This document shows positions 7,765 to 16,330 of a stretch of 64,000 nucleotides of DNA, in pieces; position 1 is the first letter of the stretch, and each line of letters opens with the position of its first letter. Origin of the DNA: Chloroflexota bacterium. Its GTDB lineage: Bacteria; Chloroflexota; Anaerolineae; Aggregatilineales; Phototrophicaceae. The stretch spans positions 44,512 to 108,511 of the forward strand of contig WTGF01000125.1 in assembly GCA_011525385.1 (NCBI GenBank), written 5' to 3'. The notes under the pieces were generated by a model, which saw only the letters and a list, made by a program, of their open reading frames with translations, was not told where the DNA came from and ran no database searches. A program made the position numbers and the translations under genes.

Positions 7765-8964
7765 ATGGCAAAGGGAAAATTCGAGCGTAGCAAACCGCAT
7801 GTCAATATCGGCACGATCGGTCATGTCGATCACGGCAAGACCACATTGACGGCAGCGATTACCAAAGTGCTTGCACTTAAGGGCCAGGCGCAGGAACGCG
7901 AGTACGGCGAAATCGATAACGCGCCGGAAGAGCGGGCGCGCGGTATCACCATCAATATCCGCCACGTCGAGTACGAGACCGACAACCGCCACTACGCGCA
8001 CGTCGATTGCCCGGGGCACCGCGATTACATCAAGAACATGATTACCGGCGCCGCGCAAATGGACGGCGCCATCCTCGTCGTGAGCGCGCCCGATGGCCCA
8101 ATGCCGCAGACGCGCGAGCACGTCCTGCTGGCCAAGCAGGTTGAGGTGCCGGCAATGGTCGTATACCTCAATAAGACCGACCAGATGGACGATGAAGAGT
8201 TGATCGAACTGGTCGAAATGGAGTTGTCGGAATTGCTCGAGGGTTATGATTTTGATCCCGATACACCGATCATCAAGGGTTCGGCGCTGGCGGCCCAGGA
8301 GTGCGCCAGCACGGATCCCAGCGCGCCGGAATACGAGTCCATCATCGAATTGATGGACAGCGTCGACGAATGGATCCCCACGCCCATGCGTGATGTCGAC
8401 AAACCATTCATGATGGCCATCGAAGATGTTTTCTCGATCAAGGGTCGCGGGACCGTCGTCACCGGTAGCGTCGCGCGCGGCACCTTGCTCAAGGGTACAC
8501 AGGTTGATATTGTCGGCTTGCGCGATGAAATCCAAAAGACCACGGTAACCGGCATCGAGATGTTCAACAAGGAACTGGACCAGGCGCAGGCCGGTGACAA
8601 TGCCGGTATTCTGTTGCGCGGTATTGATCGTGACGAAGTGCAGCGCGGTATGGTGATCGCGCAGGTTGGCTCGATCACGCCGCACAAAAAGTTCAAGTGC
8701 GAGGTTTACGTCTTGCGTCGGGACGAGGGTGGGCGCCACAAGGCTTTCTTCAGCGGATATCGCCCGCAGTTCTATATTCGTACGATGGATGTCACCGGCA
8801 CGATCACACTGCCCGACGGCGTGGAGATGGTCATGCCCGGCGATAATGTCAATCTCGATGTGGAGTTGATAACGCCTGTTGCCTTGGAGCGAGGCTCATC
8901 CTTCGCGATCCGTGAAGGTGGCCTGACCGTTGGCGCAGGCCGCATTACGGAAATCCTTGAATAG
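7765..8964 (+). CDS. tuf: Translation elongation factor Tu
   Basis: A 399-aa EF-Tu with P-loop GHVDHGKT (19-26), DCPGH (81-85) and NKTD (136-139) in place of the usual NKCD. Several normally invariant positions differ: NIRHVEY at 64-70 (usually NTSHVEY), GHRDY at 84-88 (usually GHADY) and EGGLTVGAG near 384-392 (usually EGGRTVGAG). The true start is ATG 7765 after AGAGGG. An upstream in-frame start at 7696 would add 23 unrelated residues. A second tuf elsewhere cannot be excluded. Confidence 0.95.
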   Translation: MAKGKFERSKPHVNIGTIGHVDHGKTTLTAAITKVLALKGQAQEREYGEIDNAPEERARGITINIRHVEYETDNRHYAHVDCPGHRDYIKNMITGAAQMDGAILVVSAPDGPMPQTREHVLLAKQVEVPAMVVYLNKTDQMDDEELIELVEMELSELLEGYDFDPDTPIIKGSALAAQECASTDPSAPEYESIIELMDSVDEWIPTPMRDVDKPFMMAIEDVFSIKGRGTVVTGSVARGTLLKGTQVDIVGLRDEIQKTTVTGIEMFNKELDQAQAGDNAGILLRGIDRDEVQRGMVIAQVGSITPHKKFKCEVYVLRRDEGGRHKAFFSGYRPQFYIRTMDVTGTITLPDGVEMVMPGDNVNLDVELITPVALERGSSFAIREGGLTVGAGRITEILE

Positions 8965-8981
8965 GTTCGCACCGAGTAATT

Positions 8982-9016
8982 CGCGACAAGCCGGGCCAGG
9001 TATCCGGCTCGTCGCG
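8982..9016 (+). terminator. Strong hairpin between tuf and rpsJ
   Basis: CGCGAC-A-AGCCGG (8982-8994) pairs with CCGGCT-C-GTCGCG (9004-9016), 12 pairs with one mismatch and a 9-base loop. No T-run follows, so it may be an RNA processing or pausing site, or a Rho-independent-like end of the str transcript, rather than a classical terminator. Confidence 0.4.
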
Positions 9017-9141
9017 GTATCTCGCCGGCGCAGCAAATCGGAAGCTTTCGGAGAGTTCCTTGGGCTCTCTTTCTCACAATGAAGAAATGTCATCGCATTT
9101 GCTTTACGTGGGTTTGGTAGTTAACGCAAAAAGGTTGCGGA

Positions 9142-9450
9142 ATGGCAAAGAACAAAATTCGTATCCGGTTGAAAGCCTATGACCACCGGGTGCTTGACCA
9201 GTCAGCACAGCGCATTGTAGATACCGCGGAACGAACCGGATCGCGTGTGGTGGGGCCAGTTCCATTGCCGACGCGTATTGAACGCTTTACGGTACGGCGC
9301 TCCCCGTTCATTGATAAGGATTCGCAGGAGCACTTTGAGGTACGTACGCACAAACGGCTGATTGACGTGCTCGATCCCGATAGCAAAACCATTGATACGC
9401 TAATGCGTCTTAATTTGCCGGCGGGAGTTGATATAGAGATTAAGATCTGA
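9142..9450 (+). CDS. rpsJ: Ribosomal protein S10
   Basis: A 102-aa S10, also the NusE antitermination partner. IRIRLKAYDHRVLDQSAQRIVDTA and VRRSPFIDKDSQEHFEVRTHKRLIDV are canonical. It opens the S10 cluster after a 177-bp gap from tuf that holds a strong hairpin. Confidence 0.97.
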   Translation: MAKNKIRIRLKAYDHRVLDQSAQRIVDTAERTGSRVVGPVPLPTRIERFTVRRSPFIDKDSQEHFEVRTHKRLIDVLDPDSKTIDTLMRLNLPAGVDIEIKI

Positions 9451-9633
9451 TCCCTTTCTCGTTAAGGTTACACCCCGCAAAGCGTCAGTTTTGTCGCTTT
9501 CTGTGAAGACGAGAGCAAGGAATTCCCAATAAGCCGGACTGACTTGCGAGCGTCCGCAGGGGAGCGAGGTATCTTGGCAGGGTAGTAGCCACGACGCGAA
9601 GGCGCGATGCTGCGACCAAGTGGAGGCTAAATC

Positions 9634-10272
9634 ATGAAGGGCATGATTGGCAAAAAAGTCGGTATGACCCAGGTTTTCGACCAGCAAGGGACAGTCATCC
9701 CGGTGACGGTCATCCAGGCGGGACCTTGTTACGTCACCCAGGTGCGCAACACCGAAAGAGATGGTTATGTTTCCGTTCAACTGGGATATGGCGAAACCAA
9801 GCCGAGGAAGTTGACCAAAGGACAATTGGGGCATTTGCAAAAGGCGGATCTGCCCGCGCTGCGTCATTTGCGGGAATTCCGTTTGTCGGACGACGCGTCA
9901 ATTGCCGTTGAAGAAGGTCAAGAAATCAAGGTTGACGTTTTCGAGCAGGGCGAACTGGTGGACGTAATCGGGACAAGCAAGGGCCGCGGTCATGCTGGGA
10001 CGATCAAGCGCCATGGTTTCTCCCGCGGTCCCAAAACGCATGGCCAATCCGATCGCATGCGTTCGCCGGGTTCGATTGGCATGTGCGCCACTCCAGCTCG
10101 CGTTTTGAAGGGCAAAAAGATGGCCGGACGAATGGGCAACGATCGCGTGACCGTGCAGAATCTGCCCCTTGTAGTGGTCGATGCCGAGAATGATCTGATT
10201 GCTGTCAAGGGTTCCGTACCCGGCGCCAAGGGCAGTATCGTGATGATTAAACCCGCGCGCAAACAGGCCTAG
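9634..10272 (+). CDS. rplC: Ribosomal protein L3
   Basis: A 212-aa L3, an early 50S assembly protein near the peptidyl-transferase centre. The start MKGMIGKKVGMTQVF and the central GRGHAGTIKRHGF and KGKKMAGRMGN segments are diagnostic. ATG 9634 is preceded by GGAGG. The internal ATG 9643 lacks good spacing. The 183-bp gap upstream shows no clear promoter. Confidence 0.97.
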   Translation: MKGMIGKKVGMTQVFDQQGTVIPVTVIQAGPCYVTQVRNTERDGYVSVQLGYGETKPRKLTKGQLGHLQKADLPALRHLREFRLSDDASIAVEEGQEIKVDVFEQGELVDVIGTSKGRGHAGTIKRHGFSRGPKTHGQSDRMRSPGSIGMCATPARVLKGKKMAGRMGNDRVTVQNLPLVVVDAENDLIAVKGSVPGAKGSIVMIKPARKQA

Positions 10273-10305
10273 CGGCCGGCAATCGAGGAAATAGGAGCAT
10301 TCGCT

Positions 10306-10935
10306 ATGGAATTCCCAGTGATGAACAGCGCCGGCAAGCAAGTATCGCAGATTGAGCTGCCATCGGACATTTTCGACGCCAAGATAAACGTCGGTTTGAT
10401 GCATCAGGCTTTTGTCCGCCAGATGGCGAACGCCCGTCAGGGATCGGCAAGCACTTTGTCGCGCAGCCAGATCCGCGCCACGGGCGCGAAATGGTATCGG
10501 CAAAAAGGGACCGGGCGGGCGCGTCACGGCGCCCAGAGCGCGCCGATATTCGTTGGCGGTGGCTTGGCGCATGGACCAAAGCCGCGCGACTTCTCGAAGC
10601 GCATGCCCAAGAAGATGCGTCGCGGGGCGATACGCTCGACTTTGAGCGCTCTGGTTAGGGATGAACAGTTGGTGCTGGTCGACAGCCTGAACGCCGATGC
10701 GCCAAAGACCAAAGAGATGAAGCGAGTCATATCGGCGCTAGTCGGGGATCAGTCCGCGCTTCTGGTGCTTAGTTCGCAACAGAAGGCCGTGCGCAAAGGC
10801 GTCGCTAACTTGCCGAATGCGCATTCGATCATTGCGGACTATCTCAACGTGCGCGACCTGCTTAAATACGACAAGGTCATCATGTCTTTGGATGCGCTAG
10901 AGATCGTAACGCGCATTTGGAGCAAGGAGGGCTAA
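10306..10935 (+). CDS. rplD: Ribosomal protein L4
   Basis: A 209-aa L4 lining the exit tunnel. The extended loop ATGAKWYRQKGTGRARHG and PKKMRRGAIRSTLS are family signatures. Two ATGs lie at 10306 and 10321. The first has AGGAG eleven bases upstream and is preferred. rplW starts one base after its stop. Confidence 0.96.
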   Translation: MEFPVMNSAGKQVSQIELPSDIFDAKINVGLMHQAFVRQMANARQGSASTLSRSQIRATGAKWYRQKGTGRARHGAQSAPIFVGGGLAHGPKPRDFSKRMPKKMRRGAIRSTLSALVRDEQLVLVDSLNADAPKTKEMKRVISALVGDQSALLVLSSQQKAVRKGVANLPNAHSIIADYLNVRDLLKYDKVIMSLDALEIVTRIWSKEG

Positions 10936-10936
10936 G

Positions 10937-11239
10937 ATGGCAGAGCTTCATATTTATGACGTGATCCGTCGACCGGTGATAACCGAGAAAACGACCGGTA
11001 TGGTCGACGATGACAACAAATATGTCTTCGAAGTAGCGCGGGATGCCAACAAAATCCAGATCAAGGAAGCTGTCGAAGAGATATTCGAACTCGAAGGCAA
11101 AGTGCTGAAGGTGAACACCATGAATATGCCCGCCAAGCGCGGCCGCCGGGGACGGAACTGGTACATCCGGTCTCGTCAATGGAAAAAGGCCGTCGTTACT
11201 TTGGAAGACGGTGTATCCATCGAGCTGTTCAACGTCTAG
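10937..11239 (+). CDS. rplW: Ribosomal protein L23
   Basis: A 100-aa L23 at the tunnel exit, docking site for trigger factor and SRP. It begins with DVIRRPVITEKT and ends with the VTLEDGVSIELF strand. The stop of rplD and this start are one base apart, and the ribosome-binding site AAGGAGG lies inside the end of rplD, so translation is coupled. Confidence 0.96.
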   Translation: MAELHIYDVIRRPVITEKTTGMVDDDNKYVFEVARDANKIQIKEAVEEIFELEGKVLKVNTMNMPAKRGRRGRNWYIRSRQWKKAVVTLEDGVSIELFNV

Positions 11240-11252
11240 GGGAGCATGAACG

Positions 11253-12086
11253 ATGCCGATCAAGGTATACAAGCCGACATCGCCGGGACGCCGCGACATG
11301 ACCGGCTATACGTTTGAGGAAATCACCAAGAAGAAGCCGGAGCGCGCCTTGACCACCGCTCTTCGCAAGAAGGGGGGACGCAATAATTCGGGCCGTATCA
11401 CTGTGCGTCATCGCGGCGGGGGACACAAACGCAGGTACCGGCTCATCGACTTCAAGCGCGATAAAGAAGATTGCCGCGCAGAAGTGATTGCGATCGAGTA
11501 CGATCCCAATCGTTCGGCGCGCATTGCGCTTTTGCAATACGAGGACGGGCTTAAGAGTTATATCATCGCGCCCATGGGTGTCAGCGTTGGGGACGTCATT
11601 GGCAACGGCGCTATGAGCGCCCTGCGCCCGGGCAACAGCCGAGCGCTTAAGGACATCCCCTTGGGCACGGTTGTACACAACATAGAGATGAGACCTGGAA
11701 AGGGTGGGCAGATCGCCCGCTCGGCCGGCACCTCCGCGCAGATTCTGGCCGCTGAGGATAAGTACATCACCTTGCGTTTGCCCAGTGGCGAGATGCGTAT
11801 GATCCTCGAAACTTGCCGCGCGACGATCGGCCAAGTCGGCAACGCAGAACATGCCAACGTCAAGCTCGGCAAGGCCGGCCGCAAACGCTGGCTGGGCTGG
11901 AGGCCTACCGTACGCGGTAGCGCAATGGATCCAGCGAGCCACCCGCACGGCGGCGGCGAGGGCAAATCCGGAATCGGTATGGCCGCGCCCAAGACTCCTT
12001 GGGGCAAGAAGGCGCTCGGTGTGCGGACGCGGCGCAACAAGCGTACCAGCAAGTTTATTATTCGTCGCCGGGGCAAGCGCCGTTAA
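11253..12086 (+). CDS. rplB: Ribosomal protein L2
   Basis: A 277-aa L2 that contacts the peptidyl-transferase centre. YKPTSPGRRDMTG, NNSGRITVRHRGGGHKR and GIGMAAPKTPWGKKALG are diagnostic. The conserved HPHGGGEG segment is intact, although the Asp usually before it is Ser. It follows rplW after 13 bp. Confidence 0.97.
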   Translation: MPIKVYKPTSPGRRDMTGYTFEEITKKKPERALTTALRKKGGRNNSGRITVRHRGGGHKRRYRLIDFKRDKEDCRAEVIAIEYDPNRSARIALLQYEDGLKSYIIAPMGVSVGDVIGNGAMSALRPGNSRALKDIPLGTVVHNIEMRPGKGGQIARSAGTSAQILAAEDKYITLRLPSGEMRMILETCRATIGQVGNAEHANVKLGKAGRKRWLGWRPTVRGSAMDPASHPHGGGEGKSGIGMAAPKTPWGKKALGVRTRRNKRTSKFIIRRRGKRR

Positions 12087-12103
12087 TTTCGGGAGAATCC
12101 AGC

Positions 12104-12373
12104 ATGTCACGTTCTTTGAAAAAGGGCTATTTCGTAAGCCCAAAACTGCTCGAAAAGGTCGAGAAGCTCAATGACCAGAATAAGAAAGTCGTGATACGGA
12201 CCTGGAGCCGGGCAAGTACGATCTTCCCGCAAATGGTCGGTCATACCATCGCCGTGCACGACGGTCGGCGCCATGTGCCAATCTATATCACGGAAAACAT
12301 GGTCGGACACAAACTTGGCGAATTTGCCCCAACCCGAACTTTCCGCGGCCATGTTGCCGATAGCAGGAGATAG
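12104..12373 (+). CDS. rpsS: Ribosomal protein S19
   Basis: An 89-aa S19 of the 30S head. MSRSLKKGYFV and GHKLGEFAPTRTFRGH are signatures. ATG 12104 follows a GGGAG site. Longer in-frame extensions upstream fall inside rplB and are discounted. Confidence 0.97.
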   Translation: MSRSLKKGYFVSPKLLEKVEKLNDQNKKVVIRTWSRASTIFPQMVGHTIAVHDGRRHVPIYITENMVGHKLGEFAPTRTFRGHVADSRR

Positions 12374-12384
12374 GGGATTCTGAT

Positions 12385-12729
12385 ATGGAAGTTCGCGCTA
12401 TGACCAAGTATCTGCCAATCTCGCCCAGGAAATTGCGTCTGGTTTGTGACAAAGTCCGCGGCATGGACGCGCAGGAAGCGCAGATCGTCCTGGATTATAT
12501 GCCCCAGAAGGGCGCTGCTTTGGTCAGCAAGACCTTGGCTTCGGCAATGGCGAACGCCACAAACAACTTCGATCTCAACCCGGACGACTTGTTTGTTTCG
12601 CAGATTTACGCTGGCGACGGTCCCACCTTGAAGCGCTTCAAGGCGGGCGCGCGCGGGCGCTATAAGCCGCGTTTGAAGCGCACATCACACCTGTGGGTGT
12701 TTTTGGCAGAGCGAGAGGAAGAAGATTAA
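12385..12729 (+). CDS. rplV: Ribosomal protein L22
   Basis: A 114-aa L22 whose beta-hairpin (about residues 75-100, KRFKAGARGRYKPRLKR) lines the exit tunnel near the macrolide site. SPRKLRLVCDKVRG marks the N-terminal domain. The stop overlaps the rpsC start by one base (TAATG). Confidence 0.96.
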   Translation: MEVRAMTKYLPISPRKLRLVCDKVRGMDAQEAQIVLDYMPQKGAALVSKTLASAMANATNNFDLNPDDLFVSQIYAGDGPTLKRFKAGARGRYKPRLKRTSHLWVFLAEREEED

Positions 12730-13421
12730 TGGGTCGTAAGGTTCATCCCAAAGGATTCCGCCTGAAAGTGATTCGTGAGTGGGACGCCCGCTGGTATGCG
12801 GAGGGCGAACGCTATGTCAATCTGTTGATGGAAGACCGCGAGATCCGCAAATACTTGAAAAAGAAGACCACGCGCGCCGGCGTTTCGCGCATCGAGATTG
12901 AACGTCATCCCAATCTGGTGATTATCACGATCAATACGGTTCGCCCGGGTCTCATCATTGGTCGCAAGGGCGAAGCTGTCAAGGAACTGCGGCAGAACTT
13001 GCAAGATATGACCGGGAAAAAGGTTAAGGTAGAAGTTAATGAGATCGAAAAACCCGATCTCGACGCGACTCTGGTTGCCGAAAACGTTGCCTCGCAGTTG
13101 GTGCGTCGAATTGGGCACAGCCGCGCGATGAAACGAGCGATCATGCAGGCTATGCGACAAGGCGCCGGCGGCATCCGCATAGAGGTTAGCGGTCGCCTGG
13201 GCGGTTCGGATATGGCGAGGCGCGAGTGGATGTTCGACGGCCGCGTTCCGCGGAATACACTGCGCGCCGACATCGATTATGGATTCGCCGAGGCCCTGAC
13301 GACATTTGGGCAGATCGGCGTCAAAGTCTGGATTTACAATGGCGATATTCTGCCCGGCGAGAGTCCCTTTGCCAATGTGGCGCGGCCAGGGCAAGAGGGG
13401 CGCAGGGGCCGACGAAACTGA
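12729..13421 (+). CDS. rpsC: Ribosomal protein S3
   Basis: A 230-aa S3 at the mRNA entry tunnel. It starts with MGRKVHPKGFRLKVI and carries the KH motif IIGRKGEAVKELRQNLQ (about residues 76-92) and the ARREWMFDGRVPRNTLRADIDYG signature region. ATG 12729 overlaps the rplV stop, which fixes the start. A 73-bp gap follows before rplP. Confidence 0.97.
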   Translation: MGRKVHPKGFRLKVIREWDARWYAEGERYVNLLMEDREIRKYLKKKTTRAGVSRIEIERHPNLVIITINTVRPGLIIGRKGEAVKELRQNLQDMTGKKVKVEVNEIEKPDLDATLVAENVASQLVRRIGHSRAMKRAIMQAMRQGAGGIRIEVSGRLGGSDMARREWMFDGRVPRNTLRADIDYGFAEALTTFGQIGVKVWIYNGDILPGESPFANVARPGQEGRRGRRN

Positions 13422-13494
13422 GACTTTTGAAGTTTTCAGCGGCGTGATGGCTGTTGGGTCCTTGCAATTAGGGCAGCAAGAGGGAGCAATCCAC

Positions 13495-13929
13495 ATGTTA
13501 ATGCCGAAACGTAGAAAATATAACAAGCAAATGCGCGGCAGAATGCGCGGCAAAGCAAGACGGGGAGCCGTAGTACAGTTCGGCGATTATGGTCTGCAAG
13601 CCTTGGAGCCGAGTTGGGTAACCAGCCGCCAAATCGAGGCCTGCCGTCGTGCCATGGTGCGCTATATTCGCCGGCGCGGCAAAGTGTGGATCCGCATCTT
13701 CCCGGACAAGCCGGTCACGCAAAAGGCCGCGGAAACTCGTATGGGTAAGGGCAAAGGCTCGGTGGAAAAATGGGTCTGTGTCGTGAAGCCGGGTCGTATT
13801 CTGTTTGAAATGAGCGGCGTGCCGGAAGCTGACGCGCGGGAAGCCTTGCGCCTTGCTTCGCACAAATTGCCGATCAAGACCAAGTTCGTGAAACGATTCG
13901 ACCCGATCTCCGGCCGGGAGGTTAGCTGA
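13495..13929 (+). CDS. rplP: Ribosomal protein L16
   Basis: A 144-aa L16 that helps position A-site tRNA on the 50S. MPKRRKYNKQMRGRMRG and the ARMGKGKGSVEKWV-type motif (here TRMGKGKGSVEKWV) are typical. ATG 13495 has GGGAG at good spacing. A second ATG two codons later is possible. The stop overlaps the rpmC start (TGATG). Confidence 0.97.
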   Translation: MLMPKRRKYNKQMRGRMRGKARRGAVVQFGDYGLQALEPSWVTSRQIEACRRAMVRYIRRRGKVWIRIFPDKPVTQKAAETRMGKGKGSVEKWVCVVKPGRILFEMSGVPEADAREALRLASHKLPIKTKFVKRFDPISGREVS

Positions 13930-14159
13930 TGTACATTGACGAAATCCGCGCCATGTCTACTGATGACATTCTGGACAAGATTGAAGACTTGAAAGTGGAA
14001 ATGTATACCTATCGCATTCAGAAGGAGTCCGGCGAACTTAAGGATACGACATTGTTCCGCAAAACGCGGCGCGATATTGCCCGGCTGAAGACCGCTCTGC
14101 GCGAGCGCGAGCTGGCTGCCGAACTCATTGCCGAAGGAGGGACAAGCCATGCCCAATAG
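13929..14159 (+). CDS. rpmC: Ribosomal protein L29
   Basis: A 76-aa two-helix L29 at the tunnel exit. The RTRRDIARLKTALRERE-like second helix (here KTRRDIARLKTALRERE) is diagnostic. It overlaps rplP by one base and rpsQ by 11 bases, so three genes are translationally coupled. Confidence 0.95.
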   Translation: MYIDEIRAMSTDDILDKIEDLKVEMYTYRIQKESGELKDTTLFRKTRRDIARLKTALRERELAAELIAEGGTSHAQ

Positions 14160-14409
14160 ACGCAAACGCATGATTGGAACGGTCGTCAGCGACAAGATGC
14201 AAAAGACGGTTGTCGTCGCAATTGAGAACCGTAAGATGCACCCGATATATCGTAAAGTTGTGACGTCGACGAAAAAGGTCATGGCGCACGACGAGACCGG
14301 CGCTGGCATCGGTGCGGTTGTACGCATTGTGCAAAGTCGCCCAATCAGCAAACGTAAACGCTGGGTCGTAGAATCCGTGCTGGAACAGCCGGCCGAACTG
14401 GGATCATAA
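14149..14409 (+). CDS. rpsQ: Ribosomal protein S17
   Basis: An 86-aa S17, a primary 16S rRNA-binding protein. RKRMIGTVVSDKMQKTVVVAIENRK and the GAVVRIVQSRPISKRKRWVV end identify it. ATG 14149 has GGAGGG seven bases upstream. An earlier in-frame ATG at 14128 lies within rpmC and is less likely. Confidence 0.96.
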   Translation: MPNRRKRMIGTVVSDKMQKTVVVAIENRKMHPIYRKVVTSTKKVMAHDETGAGIGAVVRIVQSRPISKRKRWVVESVLEQPAELGS

Positions 14410-14421
14410 GGAGAGTCCACG

Positions 14422-14793
14422 ATGATTCAGACAGAATCTCGTCTGAAAGTCGCTGATAACAGTGGAGCGCAAGAGATCCTGGTTATCCGTGTCATAGGCG
14501 GGTCGCGGGTCAAGTATGGTCATGTTGGCGATATCGTGGTGGGTACGGTGAAATCGGCATCGACCTCCAGCGCGGTAAAAAAGGGCGAATTGGTACGCGC
14601 GGTGATCGTGCGAACGCACAAAGAGTATCGCCGCGCCGATGGCTCGAGCATCCGTTTTGACGACAACGCTGCGGTGGTCCTGGCGGAAGATCTGGAAAAC
14701 CCGCGCGGCACCCGCGTGTTTGGACCGGTCGCGCGCGAACTGCGTGACAAAGGCTTTATGAAAATTGTGTCGCTGGCGCCAGAAACGCTGTAA
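14422..14793 (+). CDS. rplN: Ribosomal protein L14
   Basis: A 123-aa L14 of the subunit interface. MIQTESRLKVADNSGAQE and NPRGTRVFGPVARELR are highly conserved. It follows rpsQ after 12 bp with an AAGGAGAG ribosome-binding site. Confidence 0.97.
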   Translation: MIQTESRLKVADNSGAQEILVIRVIGGSRVKYGHVGDIVVGTVKSASTSSAVKKGELVRAVIVRTHKEYRRADGSSIRFDDNAAVVLAEDLENPRGTRVFGPVARELRDKGFMKIVSLAPETL

Positions 14794-14807
14794 ACGAGGG
14801 AAGTATC

Positions 14808-15134
14808 ATGCAACGTGTGAAACAAGGCGACACTGTCGAAGTGATCGCCGGGAAGGACAAAGGCCTGCGCGGCGAGGTTGTGCGCGTGCTAATCAAGAAA
14901 GACCGCGTGATCATCAATGGCGTTAACATCATGAAACGACATCGTAAAGCGCGTCCCGCGCCCGGCGGCCAGCAGATCCCGGCGCAGATTATCGAATTCG
15001 AAGCGCCGCTGCATTTGTCGAACGTGATGGTGGTTTGTGGCAGTTGCGACGAGCGAACCCGTGTGGGCTATCGCAGGACCGATGATGGCATCAAATCACG
15101 CTTTTGTAAAAAATGTGATAGCAATATCAGCTAG
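14808..15134 (+). CDS. rplX: Ribosomal protein L24
   Basis: A 108-aa L24, an assembly initiator. The KOW motif is GDTVEVIAGKDKGLRGEVVRV (about residues 6-26). The C-terminal half carries CGSC and CKKC pairs, the zinc-ribbon-like form found in many bacteria. It lies 14 bp after rplN. Confidence 0.96.
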   Translation: MQRVKQGDTVEVIAGKDKGLRGEVVRVLIKKDRVIINGVNIMKRHRKARPAPGGQQIPAQIIEFEAPLHLSNVMVVCGSCDERTRVGYRRTDDGIKSRFCKKCDSNIS

Positions 15135-15153
15135 CGACGGAGCGAGGTGAATT

Positions 15154-15696
15154 ATGGAAAACCGCATGTACACCCGCTATCAGGAAGAGGTTATACCGGT
15201 CTTGCAGCAAGAGTTTGGCTATACCAATCTGATGCAAGTCCCAATCATTAGCAAGATAACGGTTAATGTCGGTGTTGGCGAAGCGATCGATGAACCCAAG
15301 TCCCTGGACGGCGCCGTCGAGGATCTGAAAGTGATCACCGGCCAGCAGCCGATTGTAACCCGCGCTAAAAAGAGTATTGCGACTTATAAGTTGCGCGAAG
15401 GGCGCGCCATCGGCGCAAAAGTGACCTTGCGCAAGCAAAGGATGTGGTCGCTGTACGATCGCCTGGTCAACATCGCCTTGCCGCGTATTCGTGACTTCCG
15501 CGGCGTATCGCCCAAGCTGGACGGCCGTGGGAATTTCACGGTCGGCCTGCGCGAGCAACTGGTCTTCCCAGAAATCGACTTTGACAAGATCGACAAAGTG
15601 CGCGGGATGGAAATCACGATTGTCACGACGGCAAAAACTGACGAGGAAGGACGCCGTTTGCTTTCGCTGCTCGGTATGCCTTTCCAGGGAAATTAG
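15154..15696 (+). CDS. rplE: Ribosomal protein L5
   Basis: A 180-aa L5 that binds 5S rRNA and contacts P-site tRNA. ITVNVGVGEAIDEPKSLDGAV, RAKKSIATYKLREG and GRGNFTVGLREQLVFPEI match the family end to end. Confidence 0.97.
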   Translation: MENRMYTRYQEEVIPVLQQEFGYTNLMQVPIISKITVNVGVGEAIDEPKSLDGAVEDLKVITGQQPIVTRAKKSIATYKLREGRAIGAKVTLRKQRMWSLYDRLVNIALPRIRDFRGVSPKLDGRGNFTVGLREQLVFPEIDFDKIDKVRGMEITIVTTAKTDEEGRRLLSLLGMPFQGN

Positions 15697-15706
15697 AGGG
15701 ACGTAT

Positions 15707-15889
15707 ATGGCGAAGAAATGTATGCAGTATCGGGAACAGCGGCGCAAATTCGATGTGCGCGTGCGGAATCGTTGCAAGGTATGTGGACGCCCACGCGCTT
15801 ATATCCGCCGTTTTGGTTTGTGCCGGATTTGCTTCCGCGAGATGGCGCTAAACGGCGAGATTCCCGGCGTTGTAAAGTCGAGCTGGTAG
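15707..15889 (+). CDS. rpsN: Ribosomal protein S14, zinc-binding short type
   Basis: A 60-aa S14 with two CxxC pairs (C23/C26 and C39/C42) that should bind one zinc, the ancestral C+ form common in Gram-positive and Chloroflexota genomes. ATG 15707 follows AGAGGG. It lies 10 bp after rplE and 12 bp before rpsH. Confidence 0.96.
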   Translation: MAKKCMQYREQRRKFDVRVRNRCKVCGRPRAYIRRFGLCRICFREMALNGEIPGVVKSSW

Positions 15890-15901
15890 GAGGCGGTAAC
15901 G

Positions 15902-16315
15902 GTGTCTAATGTGACAAATGATCCCATTGCTGATATGTTGACGCGCGTCCGCAATGCGTTGACAGCGGGCAAGCTCGAGGTGATCGTACCCAAATCGAAC
16001 ATAAAGATCGAGATCGCCCGCATCCTGAAGGAAGAGGGCTATGTGGGAGACTACTCGATTGGCGATGAGACCCCGGTGCCGCTGATTCATATTCAGTTGA
16101 AGTATTTCGGTTCTCGCCGAGATCGGCGCCCGGTCATCACGCAGCTCAGGCGCATCAGTAAGCCGGGACGCCGCGTATATCGCAAGCGCAGCGAACTGCC
16201 GATCGTTTTGAGCGGAACCGGCATCGCCATCGTAACAACGCCGAAAGGCGTCATGACGGCGCAACAAGCCCGTCGCAGCGGCGTCGGTGGCGAAGTGCTC
16301 TGTTATATCTGGTAG
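15902..16315 (+). CDS. rpsH: Ribosomal protein S8
   Basis: A 137-aa S8, a primary binder of the 16S central domain. DPIADMLTRVRNALTAGK and the C-terminal GTGIAIVTTPKGVMTAQQARR-type end are diagnostic. The start is GTG 15902 with GGAGG upstream. The next in-frame ATG would remove the conserved N-terminus. Confidence 0.96.
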   Translation: MSNVTNDPIADMLTRVRNALTAGKLEVIVPKSNIKIEIARILKEEGYVGDYSIGDETPVPLIHIQLKYFGSRRDRRPVITQLRRISKPGRRVYRKRSELPIVLSGTGIAIVTTPKGVMTAQQARRSGVGGEVLCYIW

Positions 16316-16330
16316 GAGAAGGGAACGATC

